Below the pieces are notes generated by a model, which saw only the letters and a list, made by a program, of their open reading frames with translations, made no database searches and was not told the origin of the DNA. Below are positions 31,104 through 40,082 of a stretch of DNA of 64,000 nt, piece after piece; the stretch's first letter is position 1, and the number at the start of each line of letters is the position of its first letter. The position numbers and the translations under genes are program-made. The stretch lies in the NCBI RefSeq assembly GCF_019656455.1, contig NZ_BPMK01000009.1:158591-222590 (forward strand), given 5' to 3'. This DNA is from Noviherbaspirillum aridicola (lineage in GTDB: Bacteria > Pseudomonadota > Gammaproteobacteria > Burkholderiales > Burkholderiaceae_D).

Positions 31104-32590
31104 GGCTGTGGGTACGCTGTAAGGATCAAATAACCGTCCGGCATGCTTGGGGCTTTTATCAAAACAATTCTTACGCCGTTCACGTGGACTATTCCAGGGA
31201 TTCCTCTTTGCACTGAAATCCCTGTAGCATCTTTCGCAACATAATCGATCGTGAGGGAAGGGCGGCCACTTGCTGCAAACTCGCGAACTCTCTCTTGCTC
31301 AGCGTTAATAGCGGCCGATACAAAACGTTCAGCGGATACACGATCGACGAATGTTGAAGATATTTTCATTCTTGGATTATCTTCGAAGCGCGCACGTAGC
31401 TGCTGTTCAGTACGCCCCACATGGCGTGCTATCGCATGCCCTCCTGCCGCTTCATGTGCGGCCAAGCCACCTCCGGGTACCAGGGCGCAAGATGCATTGT
31501 GCGCCCAACTCCCGCCCTCCCCAACGAAGTAGCTCGCCGTATCGGCAACGCTGAAGTTGAAGACTTTGAGGGCCTGCTTCACCTCCTGATTGCTCAGTAC
31601 CAGCGCGTCGCCCTCGCGCCCGGCGATGACATCTTCGTCGGTGACGTCCTTGGCCTGGGTCCAGCCCTTGCCTTGTACCCAGAACGGGTGTTCGTCGGTG
31701 ACTCTGAGCGTATCGTATTCGGTTCTGAGTATCCGATGACTGCTTGTGGTTCGACTGAAAACGTCGGTCACCGGCCGCGGAATGTCTGTCTGGCTCCGGC
31801 CGTCTCGCGACAGCACGATCTGTCCGATCCGTATCTGCTCGATCGGTACGCGTCCCCTGTCGGTCAGAACGGGCGTGCCGGCCGCGAAGCTTGCGCAGCC
31901 GAAGTCGTGTCTCGTCGCGTTGACCGCCGCGCCCAGGTCATCGCCATAGCGGGACAGACGGGTGGCGAGTCTGAGCATCACGGCGGGATTGACGTGCTGG
32001 CCGACCACGCGGCCGAGGTCGTAGGCGCCGCAGTGCGTGGCGCGCGTGATCGTGTCGACCGCGGCCTGACCGAGCAGGCCGGCGAGCGTGCGCAGCGTGG
32101 CCTGCGGGTCGTCGTGGAATGCGCGGCCGAGGGCGACCAGGCCCTGCACTGCCTCGTCGATGTTCGTGACCAGACTGAACAGGTCGGCCACCTGGTCCTT
32201 CAACCCGGTCAGCAAGCCCTTGACGAACTCGTATCCATAGACGAGCCGGGACTCGATGCCGTGCCACAGATTGCCCCAGAACCCGCGGTCTTCCTGCTGC
32301 GCGCCGCGATGATCGTTTTCGGGTGTGGTTTGCGTGCAGACGTCTTCCAGGAAGCGGCAGCGGTTCTGCGCGGCCCAGGCCTGGCGGGCCTCGACGCTGG
32401 CGAAGCAGACCGGTGGCGGGTCGCAGATTCTGAAGACGGGGACCGGTGTCGTTACCGAGGTTCCCGCGGTTTCTGCTGCTCCGCCTGCTGTCTGCGCGAG
32501 CACATGCGACGGGCTCAGGATTGTCAGCAGCAGCAGCAGGAGCGCCGGACCGAATACGCGCCCGACGAGCAAGCCCAGTATCGTTGTCAC
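31100..32590 (-). CDS. Secreted polymorphic toxin: signal peptide, HINT domain, CdiA-CT RNase A-like toxin
   Basis: The 496-residue protein has a Sec signal peptide (about 1-32, ending VLA-Q) and a Cys-containing linker with a helical pre-toxin region (100-230). A HINT autoprocessing domain at about 230-366 has the nucleophile Cys232, TDEHPFW near 298-304 and the terminal His364-Asn365. The last 120 residues match the bacterial CdiA-CT RNase A fold (AAGGHAIARHVGRT and YLILTAYP). His390, Arg401, Thr491 and Tyr493 have the spacing of the active-site residues I recall for the Yersinia kristensenii toxin. It should self-cleave and release a ribonuclease. The GTG start overlaps the DUF192-TadE stop by four bases, so it is translated with the pilus operon. 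It lacks any CdiA or RHS repeats. Confidence 0.85.
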   Translation of the reverse strand: MTTILGLLVGRVFGPALLLLLLTILSPSHVLAQTAGGAAETAGTSVTTPVPVFRICDPPPVCFASVEARQAWAAQNRCRFLEDVCTQTTPENDHRGAQQEDRGFWGNLWHGIESRLVYGYEFVKGLLTGLKDQVADLFSLVTNIDEAVQGLVALGRAFHDDPQATLRTLAGLLGQAAVDTITRATHCGAYDLGRVVGQHVNPAVMLRLATRLSRYGDDLGAAVNATRHDFGCASFAAGTPVLTDRGRVPIEQIRIGQIVLSRDGRSQTDIPRPVTDVFSRTTSSHRILRTEYDTLRVTDEHPFWVQGKGWTQAKDVTDEDVIAGREGDALVLSNQEVKQALKVFNFSVADTASYFVGEGGSWAHNASCALVPGGGLAAHEAAGGHAIARHVGRTEQQLRARFEDNPRMKISSTFVDRVSAERFVSAAINAEQERVREFAASGRPSLTIDYVAKDATGISVQRGIPGIVHVNGVRIVLIKAPSMPDGYLILTAYPQP

Positions 32591-33882
32591 ATGCACGGCG
32601 GGGGCTCCTGGCTTCCGGTTTGCGCGCCGCCACCGGTGCCGGTATCGCCGGGGGCAAAGGCGGTCTGCGGCGTCTCCACCGTACAGCCGGCCGTGAGGCA
32701 GGATGGCGGCGGATTGCCGTTGGCGGGCGGCGTGCCGGGATCGGATGGCCGGCCGTTGTTGCCCGGCCCCGGCATGGAGACGGGATTGGGCGGCTCGATG
32801 GCGTCGCTGTGCATGTTGAGCGTCACATGCGTGACGAGGGGTATGCGGCCCGCGCTGAGCATGCGGCTGTAGTCGGGGTTGCTGCCGTTGTCCATCCACC
32901 GCAGATAGCGGTTGAAGACTGTCCCGGCGACCGGTACCTTGGGTTCGTAGGCGTGGGTGATGCGAAGCTTGATCAGGTTGGCGTCGTGGATGCTTTGACC
33001 CGACTGGGAACCGATGCGGCCGGGATCGCGCAGGGCAAGTTCAGAGTTCGGTATGACGCGGCGGCTGTTGCCGACGGTCTGCTGCAGGCCGGCGTCGTTC
33101 CAGTCGTCGAAGCTTTCCTTCGTCGGGTTGAGCATTTCTATCGCGAGCATGCGGCCGTCCGGTCTGCCGGTCAGGTCCGTGCGCGCGCGCTGACGGGCTT
33201 CGGCCAGCTCCCCGGCGCTCGTGCCGCCGCCGTATGCCGGGATCAATGCATCGACGTAGGCGTCTTCGATCGCGTTCACGCTGGCGTTCATCATGGCTCC
33301 GGCGCGCGCGGCCATGAAGCCGGCGTGATTGACCTGGTTCTTGGCGAAGAACAGCATGCCGTACTGCAGCACCGACAGGCCGAGCATGGTGAGGATGGGG
33401 CCGACGACGATGAATTCGACCATGCCGGCGCCGCCCTGCCGGGATGGGCGCGGCCGCGTCGTTTCCGTGCTGCCCGCCATTCTTGCCCGATGCCGTTCGG
33501 CTTCCGGATACACCACGCGGTCACCCTCGCGGATGCCCAGCCGGGCAATGGTACCCGGGGCAAGTTCCAGCACATGACGCGCGGGCAGCGCGGCGGGACA
33601 GCGGTCCGCCTTTGGCAGGCTGCTGCGGCTGCAGCGCCAGGGCTTCAGCTTCTCGACGCACTTGGTCACGCAGCCGTTCTCGTCGAGGTAGACGAGGTCG
33701 ATCGCAAAGCGCATGAAGGCGGTGTGCACGCTCTGGCACCAGGTGAGCAGGAGTGCCTCGTCGGCGGCAAGACGCTTCTTGAACATCAGTCCGGCGAAAC
33801 GGCTGCAGAAACTGTTGGCCACGCGCAGACGGAGCGGGTGACTGGCGGAACGGGTCTGGATCAGGGCTTCGGTGACGGGCAT
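32587..33882 (-). CDS. DUF192-TadE fusion protein
   Basis: The 431-residue protein fuses a DUF192 domain (about 12-128) to a TadE-like pseudopilin part. The second part starts at residue 153 with GMVEFIVVGPILTMLGLSVL, a class III-type prepilin membrane segment. A periplasmic domain and a Pro/Gly-rich tail complete it. DUF192 genes are often neighbours of tad genes in Burkholderiales, but here the two are one chain. GAGGAA precedes the ATG at 33882. Its stop overlaps the toxin start by GTGA. It may be a minor pilin or an assembly factor. Confidence 0.82.
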   Translation of the reverse strand: MPVTEALIQTRSASHPLRLRVANSFCSRFAGLMFKKRLAADEALLLTWCQSVHTAFMRFAIDLVYLDENGCVTKCVEKLKPWRCSRSSLPKADRCPAALPARHVLELAPGTIARLGIREGDRVVYPEAERHRARMAGSTETTRPRPSRQGGAGMVEFIVVGPILTMLGLSVLQYGMLFFAKNQVNHAGFMAARAGAMMNASVNAIEDAYVDALIPAYGGGTSAGELAEARQRARTDLTGRPDGRMLAIEMLNPTKESFDDWNDAGLQQTVGNSRRVIPNSELALRDPGRIGSQSGQSIHDANLIKLRITHAYEPKVPVAGTVFNRYLRWMDNGSNPDYSRMLSAGRIPLVTHVTLNMHSDAIEPPNPVSMPGPGNNGRPSDPGTPPANGNPPPSCLTAGCTVETPQTAFAPGDTGTGGGAQTGSQEPPPCM

Positions 33883-33963
33883 GGCGATTCCTCATTCGGT
33901 CACGGTCTACACTTGCGCGGCTCCTGTCGGGGCCGCCCACGAAAAGCTGAGCAGGCAACACGG

Positions 33964-34896
33964 CTACAAGCCGGAATGCATGAACTTCATGACAATCGGG
34001 AAAAACAGCACCGCGAAGGTGCAGGGCATGATGAAAAAGATCAGCGGGAACAGCATCTTCACCGGGGCCTCCATCGCCAGTTTTTCGGCGCGCAGGAAGC
34101 GTTCGCTGCGGCGCTGGTCTGCCTGCGCGCGCAGCACCGGACCGAGGTTCATGCCCATGCGCTCGGCCTGGATGACGGCGATCACGAAATGCGACACGGC
34201 GGGTTCCTGCAGGCGTTCTGCCATGTTGCGCAGCGCTTCGGCCCGCGGCTTGCCGGCCCGAACGTCGCGCAGCATGCGCTGGAATTCCTCGCGCAGCACG
34301 CCCCCGGGGCCCTTGGCGACTGCCTGCTGGACCGCGCCCTGCAGGTTCAGGCCTGCTTCGACGCAGAGCGTGATGATGTCGAGATAGAACGGCAGCGACT
34401 TGAGCATCTCGCGTCGCCGCAGGGCGATCCTGTCCTTGAGCCAGATGCCGGGATAGAAGCCGCCGAACAGCGCCGCATAAAGGAAGACCTGCAGATAGAT
34501 GCCGTTGCCGAAGCCCGGCTCGCCGATCTCGCGCTGGTCGAATGAGCCGAGGGTCCACCATGCGAGGGCGCCGCAGAGCAGGCCGCAGACGATGCGCGAG
34601 GCGATGAACTGCGCCGGCGACAGGCAGTAATCCAGTCCGGCCCGCAACAGGCGGGCGGCGATGCGATCGCGCGCCTTGCCGTGGACGAAGGGGGCCAGAT
34701 AATGGCTGACCCACTGGATCGGCAGCCATGCAAGGCGGAAGCCGGCGGGCGGCGGGTCCTTGTACTGGCGATCCTCTTCCGGCACTTCGGCCAGCGCGCG
34801 GCTGAGCAGCCAGCCGACGAGCGCCGCCGACAGGCCGATCGCCAACGCCACCAGCCAGATGACCGTGCCCGCGTGCCTGAAGACTCCCTCTGTCAT
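33964..34896 (-). CDS. tadC: Tad pilus inner-membrane platform protein TadC
   Basis: The 310-residue membrane protein has an N-terminal helix, a T2SS-F-type cytoplasmic helical domain (about 150-275) and a C-terminal helix pair. With TadB it forms the platform that couples the TadA ATPase to pilin assembly. It starts at the ATG at 34896 (MTEGVFRHAGTVIWLVALAI). It lies 20 bases after tadB in the same operon. Confidence 0.9.
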   Translation of the reverse strand: MTEGVFRHAGTVIWLVALAIGLSAALVGWLLSRALAEVPEEDRQYKDPPPAGFRLAWLPIQWVSHYLAPFVHGKARDRIAARLLRAGLDYCLSPAQFIASRIVCGLLCGALAWWTLGSFDQREIGEPGFGNGIYLQVFLYAALFGGFYPGIWLKDRIALRRREMLKSLPFYLDIITLCVEAGLNLQGAVQQAVAKGPGGVLREEFQRMLRDVRAGKPRAEALRNMAERLQEPAVSHFVIAVIQAERMGMNLGPVLRAQADQRRSERFLRAEKLAMEAPVKMLFPLIFFIMPCTFAVLFFPIVMKFMHSGL

Positions 34897-34916
34897 GTTT
34901 GCGCTCCCCCTGTGCG

Positions 34917-35771
34917 TCAGACGTCGATGGCGACGATGCGGCGGATCACGTAGATGCCCATGATTTCCAGGAAGGCGATCACGGCAAGCACGCCCCAGCC
35001 GAGGCGCGTATGCCACAGATGCGACATCGCCTCGGGCTCCATGCGGTCGAGAATGAACATCATCACCATGGGCAACAGGCCGACGATCCAGGCCTGCAGC
35101 TTGCCCTGCGCCGTCAGCGCGCCGATCTTGCCTTCCATTTGCAGGCGGCTGCGGATCATGTGCGCGGTACGCTCCAGGGTTTCGGCGAGTCCGCCGCCGG
35201 TCTCGCTCGCAATGCGCATCGCGGAGATGATGAGGATGGTCGACTGCGTCGGCACACGGCGCGACAGGTTGTTCAGGGACTGCTCCAGCGTGACGCCCAT
35301 GCGCTGCTCCCGCAGCAGGACGGCGAACTCCTGCCCGAGCGGCGCCTGCGCTTCCATCACGAGTTGCTGGATCGCGGAGACGAGGCCGACGCCCGCACGC
35401 ATGCCGCCGGCGAGCATCATCAGCGCGTCCGGCAGTTGTTCGTCGAACTTGCGCAGGCGCCGCGCGCGCAACAGGCGGTACAGCAGCCGCGGCAGGAAGG
35501 TCATGGAAAAGAACAGGGTGATCGCCAGTACCGCACTGCCGCTGAGCATCCAGATGCCGAGACCGGCAAGCAGCATGACGGCGAGATTGGCGGCGAACAG
35601 CTTTTGCGGATCGATGAAGAGGAAGAACTCCTTGGCCTGGAAGCTCGCTCGTTCGGTGAAGCTGGCGCGATAACGTGCCATCGCGCCCGATCCGACGTCC
35701 ATGACGAACCACGCCAGCAGCGATGCCGCGATCGCGAAAATGAGTGTGACCAGCAGTATCGTCGCGTTCAT
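34917..35771 (-). CDS. tadB: Tad pilus inner-membrane platform protein TadB
   Basis: The 284-residue membrane protein has two N-terminal helices, a T2SS-F domain at about 105-240 (LPDALMMLAGGMRAGVGLVS) and C-terminal helices. It pairs with TadC as the pilus assembly platform. Its ATG overlaps the tadA stop by ATGA, so the two are coupled. Confidence 0.92.
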   Translation of the reverse strand: MNATILLVTLIFAIAASLLAWFVMDVGSGAMARYRASFTERASFQAKEFFLFIDPQKLFAANLAVMLLAGLGIWMLSGSAVLAITLFFSMTFLPRLLYRLLRARRLRKFDEQLPDALMMLAGGMRAGVGLVSAIQQLVMEAQAPLGQEFAVLLREQRMGVTLEQSLNNLSRRVPTQSTILIISAMRIASETGGGLAETLERTAHMIRSRLQMEGKIGALTAQGKLQAWIVGLLPMVMMFILDRMEPEAMSHLWHTRLGWGVLAVIAFLEIMGIYVIRRIVAIDV

Positions 35772-37606
35772 TCGTAGGCCTCGCCGGCAAGAGATGCGAC
35801 GTCGTCCGCGAGCACGGTCTTGAAGATGCCGATGTCGAGCGCGGCGCCGCGCGCGAGCAGCTCCTCGTAGAATCCCGGTACCAGCCCGCAGCCGGTGAAA
35901 TAGCCCTGCACCTTGCCCTCCGGCCCGCCGTAACCCTGGTGGACGAAGCGGAAGAGCTCCTGGATCTGGATCTTGCCGCTCTCCATGCCGGTGATTTCAG
36001 CGATGCTGGTGACCTTGCGGCTGCCGCACGCGAAGCGGGTTTGCTGCACGATCAGATCGACCGCGGACGCCACCTGCTCGCGGATCGCCGTCAGCGGCAG
36101 ATCCATGCCGGCCATCAGGACCATGGTTTCGAGCCGGGCGAGCGCGTCGCGTGTGGTGTTCGCGTGCAGGGTGGTAAGCGAGCCCTCGTGGCCGGTGTTC
36201 ATCGCCTGCAGCATGTCGAGGGCTTCCGCGCCGCGGCATTCGCCGACGACGATGCGGTCCGGGCGCATGCGCAGCGTGTTTTTCACCAGGTCGCGGATCA
36301 GGACGGCGCCCTTGCCTTCGATGTTGGGCGGACGCGCTTCCAGGCTGATCAGGTGCTCGTGATGCAGTTTCAGTTCGGCCGCGTCTTCGACGGTGATCAC
36401 TCTTTCGCCGGAGGGGATGAAATTGGAGAGGATGTTGAGCAGCGTGGTCTTGCCGGAGCCGGTGCCGCCGGAGACGACGATGTTTTTCCGCGCCTCGACA
36501 CATACCTTGAGAAAGTCGGCCATCTCCTGGCTGATGGCATCGAACGCGACCAGGTCGCTTGCCTGCAGCTTGCGCTTGGCGAACTTGCGGATGGTGAGCG
36601 CCGGCCCCTTGAGCGCGAGCGGAGGAATGATGGCATTGACCCGTGACCCATCCTTGAGGCGCGCATCGACCATCGGTGAGGATTCGTCGATGCGGCGCCC
36701 GAGCGGCGCGACGATGCGCTCGATGACGCCGAGCACGGCGCGGTCGCCGGTAAAGGTCAGCGGATGCCGCAACAGCTTGCCGCGCCGCTCGACGTAGATC
36801 TCGTCGTAGCGGTTGACCATCACTTCCGTCACGCTGTCGTCGTCCAGCAATTCTTCCAGCGGGCCGAGTCCGATCGCCTCGTTGAGCACCTGCACGCGCA
36901 GCAGCGCGCGGTCGATCTCCTCGGGAATGTGCTTGTGCTGGTCCTCGATGATCTGCCGGATCAGGGCTTCGGTCTCGGCCCGCAGGCGGTCGTCGCTCAT
37001 GCTAGAGACATCCTGCCGCCTCAGGTCCATCGTCTCGAGCAGCTTGCCATGGATGCGCTTGCGCCATTCGAATTCGAGTTCCTTGAGCGTGGGATCGGGC
37101 GCGACGACCAGGGCCGTTTCTTTCCGTTCGTCAGGCCCTGGCGTGTCCCCCGCCACGGTGTGAGTCGGTCGGGCGCGCTGTTCGAGGACGGCCTTCTGCG
37201 CCTTCTCGGCGAGACGCCGCGATGCCTGGATTTCTTCGGCCGCGGCCTGGTTGCGCCGCGGCGCGGTGTCCGAGCGCGACTGGGGCGACGCGGCCTGCAC
37301 GGGAGGCGCAGACTGCGCGGACTTGAGGATCCGCAGCGTGAAGGGGCCTATCGAAATGAGGTCGGTCTCCTTGAGGGGGCCATACTGCACCTCGACGCGC
37401 TTGCCGTTGACGCTGACGCCGCCGAACCCGCCGAGGTCGTCGAGCAGCACGCCGGACGGCGTCGAGAACAGTCGCGCGTGTTCCTTGGCCACTCTCCAGC
37501 TGTCGAGCCGGATTTCGTTCTGCACGCTCTTGCCTATCGTGCATTCTTCCGGTGCCTCGACCATGCGTTGCCTGCCGTCCGGCCCGGTTATCTCAACCTG
37601 CAGCAT
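35768..37606 (-). CDS. tadA: FHA-domain TadA/CpaF pilus assembly ATPase
   Basis: The 612-residue ATPase powers Flp pilus assembly or retraction as a hexamer. It has an N-terminal FHA domain at about 20-95 (IGKSVQNEIRL and an SVNGKRV end) and a coiled-coil linker to about 200. The secretion ATPase core follows, with Walker A GGTGSGKTT at 380-388, an Asp box near 404 and HANT in the His box. The FHA module, which binds phosphothreonine, is not part of standard TadA. The ATG at 37606 has a perfect AAGGAGG. TadB follows with a four-base overlap. Confidence 0.92.
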   Translation of the reverse strand: MLQVEITGPDGRQRMVEAPEECTIGKSVQNEIRLDSWRVAKEHARLFSTPSGVLLDDLGGFGGVSVNGKRVEVQYGPLKETDLISIGPFTLRILKSAQSAPPVQAASPQSRSDTAPRRNQAAAEEIQASRRLAEKAQKAVLEQRARPTHTVAGDTPGPDERKETALVVAPDPTLKELEFEWRKRIHGKLLETMDLRRQDVSSMSDDRLRAETEALIRQIIEDQHKHIPEEIDRALLRVQVLNEAIGLGPLEELLDDDSVTEVMVNRYDEIYVERRGKLLRHPLTFTGDRAVLGVIERIVAPLGRRIDESSPMVDARLKDGSRVNAIIPPLALKGPALTIRKFAKRKLQASDLVAFDAISQEMADFLKVCVEARKNIVVSGGTGSGKTTLLNILSNFIPSGERVITVEDAAELKLHHEHLISLEARPPNIEGKGAVLIRDLVKNTLRMRPDRIVVGECRGAEALDMLQAMNTGHEGSLTTLHANTTRDALARLETMVLMAGMDLPLTAIREQVASAVDLIVQQTRFACGSRKVTSIAEITGMESGKIQIQELFRFVHQGYGGPEGKVQGYFTGCGLVPGFYEELLARGAALDIGIFKTVLADDVASLAGEAYE

Positions 37607-37616
37607 TGCGCCTCCT

Positions 37617-40022
37617 TCATTTCTTCGCATCGCCGGTCGGCTGTTGATCATCGGGCTTGAGCCACTGCCCCGACACCCAGCCGCGCTTGCCGTCGGCCTC
37701 GACCGCCATCCATTGCCGCCGCGGCGGCTGGTCGAGGGCGCGGACCGACTGGCCGGCGGACAGATGAGTGACCACGTCGGCGTTGATGTCCGGCGCCACG
37801 CGCAGCGCCAGCCGATTAAGGATGACGCGATAGCCTGTCTGACCCTGGCCGGCTGCCGGACCTGACGGCAAGTCCGCAGTCACTCGGCGTCCCGGGACGG
37901 GAAGCACGCCGGCGGACGCGCCGAGTTGCAGGTTCCGTCCCTGCTGTTCGGTGCCGGGAATTGAGGCCGGGCCGTGAGATGACTGGCCGGGTTCGCCCTG
38001 CAGGGGGGTGACCGCATCGGCAGGCAGCCATCCCTGCAACTCGCCGACCGCGACGTGCCGCCAGCTGCCAGCGGCGCCGGCCACGCCCTTGTCGCCCAGA
38101 CGCACGATAGCGCCGCGTTCCAGCTGCAGCAGCACATCGGCCCGATGATCAGGCGCGGCACGCACGGCCGCCTTGTCGTGTTTGACGCGCAGCGGCGTGC
38201 CGCCCGGGTCGCGCCGCACCTGTGACACAGCCGGCAAGGCGGACGCGGCGGATGCGTTGGCAATCCGCGCAGGAGCAGCGGCGGATGGAGAAGCAACCGG
38301 CACGGGAGTCACCGGCTCCACGGGCAGGGGTCCCTTGATGCCGGCGCTGGCGGAGTCCTGCTCCGGCGCGGCGGGAACGGGGGCCTGCTGGCTGCTTGCC
38401 GGGAACGGTCCCGCCGGATCGACGCCGGGCAGCAGCGGATCGCTCAGATAGGGTTTCGGGCCGAGCCTCTGTCCCAGCCGCTCGTGCACCTTCTCTATCC
38501 GGTCCGCCTGTCCGGGCGAGCCCGGATCGACGATGCGCGGCGTGACGAATACGACCAGCTCCGTTTCCCGGTTCTGAAAGCGCCTGGACCGGAACAAGGC
38601 CCCGAGGACGGGAATGTCGCCGAGCAGAGGAATCTTGTCGACGTTCGTACTATGGTCCCGTTCGATCAGCCCGGACATCACCATGGTCTCGCCGCTGCGC
38701 AGGTTGAACTCGGTACGTGTTGTGCGAGTGAGGAGCGCAGGACCGTTAGGGGTGGAAACCGAGGGATCGATCTTGCTGACCTCTGCGTCCATCGTCGCGC
38801 GTACCGCACCGGTCCTGTCCACCTTGGGTTCGATATCCAGCTTGACGCCGTACTTCTTGAACTGGACCGTGATGCCGTCGCGCGTGGCGACGGAATAGGG
38901 AAACTCGCCGCCGGCCAGAAAGCTCGCCCTGGCGCCGCTGCGCGCGGCGAGCTGCGGCTCGGACAGGACCGTGGCCTTGCCGTCCTGGGCCAGCAGGTTC
39001 AGCTGCGCGTTGAGGCCCATGTTCAGGCCGGTGAGCACGTTGAGCGACGACGTCAGCTTCACACCGTCGGTACCGCCGTCCGCAGAGGTCACCGGCGGCT
39101 GACTGCCCTGCCCCGTATGGATGTTGAGCTGATAGGGCCCGTCATGTCCCCTCCTCGAAGGACTCCATACGCCGGCGACCGCGGCGCCGCCGGTCGTGCT
39201 CCATCTGAGGCCGAGCTCGCGCAACTCGCTCACCGGGAATTCGACAACCTTCACGTCGAGCATCACCATGGGTTCCCACCCGAGGCGGTTGGTGAAGTTG
39301 ACGATCTGCGGATATCTTTTTTCAAGCAGTTCGATCTTGGCGAGATCGGCGTCGGTCAGCGCATCGCCTTCAACGATCACCTTGTCGCCGACGATGGAGG
39401 CCTTGGCATGCGGGATGGTGGTCAGAAAGGATGCGACCTCGCGCGCCACCCGCGTCGTGTCACCGGGGACGATGTTGACCTTTACCCGCTGGTAGCGGCC
39501 GTCCTCGTTCCAGACGAACAGCGAAGAGGTGCCGACGCCGTTGGCGAACAGGATGACTTCCTTTCCGTCGAGTGCGGCGGCAGTCATGATCTGGCCGTTG
39601 CCGACGGCGATGCGGGCGACCCCGGGCGCGGGAAATACCCGAGACTCGCCGACGAACATCTCGATTTCCGGGATCTCCGTCTCGTCGTCGGGCTTCTTGA
39701 TGGGGACGTAGGGGCGCTGGGCACGCGCGCCTGCCGGTCTTGCCTTCGGCACGATGTTTTCGCCGAATGCATTGCGTGGCGCCTGTGCGCTCGGCTGGGG
39801 GCTTGACTGCGCGTTCGACGGCGCGGGCGGCTGCGGTGCTTCAACGGACGGCTTCGTTGGCGGCCGGTCGTCCTGGGCGACGGCGGGAAGGGCGATGCCC
39901 GTGATCGCCAGCAGAATGAAGGTAGAAACATGAACCAGGCCGGCGCCGGCGGCCGAGGGAATATCTGATCGTGGACGTGAATGTTTGGATTCGGGCATAT
40001 CAGGCTTGTCGTGCTTGCTCAT
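37617..40022 (-). CDS. cpaC: Tad pilus outer-membrane secretin CpaC with two SH3b domains
   Basis: The 801-residue protein has a signal peptide (to about residue 50) and a Pro-rich linker. A pilus/secretin N-terminal domain at about 118-185, a BON-like stretch at 185-240 and the secretin core at about 325-500 follow. The unusual part is the C-terminus, with two SH3b-type domains at about 611-673 and 731-790, separated by Pro/Ser-rich linkers. SH3b domains often bind peptidoglycan, so this may anchor the channel. It sits between cpaB and the FHA-TadA gene. Confidence 0.9.
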   Translation of the reverse strand: MSKHDKPDMPESKHSRPRSDIPSAAGAGLVHVSTFILLAITGIALPAVAQDDRPPTKPSVEAPQPPAPSNAQSSPQPSAQAPRNAFGENIVPKARPAGARAQRPYVPIKKPDDETEIPEIEMFVGESRVFPAPGVARIAVGNGQIMTAAALDGKEVILFANGVGTSSLFVWNEDGRYQRVKVNIVPGDTTRVAREVASFLTTIPHAKASIVGDKVIVEGDALTDADLAKIELLEKRYPQIVNFTNRLGWEPMVMLDVKVVEFPVSELRELGLRWSTTGGAAVAGVWSPSRRGHDGPYQLNIHTGQGSQPPVTSADGGTDGVKLTSSLNVLTGLNMGLNAQLNLLAQDGKATVLSEPQLAARSGARASFLAGGEFPYSVATRDGITVQFKKYGVKLDIEPKVDRTGAVRATMDAEVSKIDPSVSTPNGPALLTRTTRTEFNLRSGETMVMSGLIERDHSTNVDKIPLLGDIPVLGALFRSRRFQNRETELVVFVTPRIVDPGSPGQADRIEKVHERLGQRLGPKPYLSDPLLPGVDPAGPFPASSQQAPVPAAPEQDSASAGIKGPLPVEPVTPVPVASPSAAAPARIANASAASALPAVSQVRRDPGGTPLRVKHDKAAVRAAPDHRADVLLQLERGAIVRLGDKGVAGAAGSWRHVAVGELQGWLPADAVTPLQGEPGQSSHGPASIPGTEQQGRNLQLGASAGVLPVPGRRVTADLPSGPAAGQGQTGYRVILNRLALRVAPDINADVVTHLSAGQSVRALDQPPRRQWMAVEADGKRGWVSGQWLKPDDQQPTGDAKK

Positions 40023-40082
40023 CTGTGACGAAATCGGGGACGAGCGCCGTCCGCGCCACGGCGGTGCGGCGTTTTCGCTTTT

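Noticed and set aside
31100..32590. Toxin as a fragment of a large CdiA or RHS protein
   Set aside because: The gene has its own signal peptide and a start codon coupled to the pilus gene, and no filamentous or RHS repeats lie upstream.
31421..34545. Two long plus-strand frames opposite the toxin and pilus genes
   Set aside because: Composition is shadow-like, and the minus-strand genes have recognised domains and exact start-stop overlaps.
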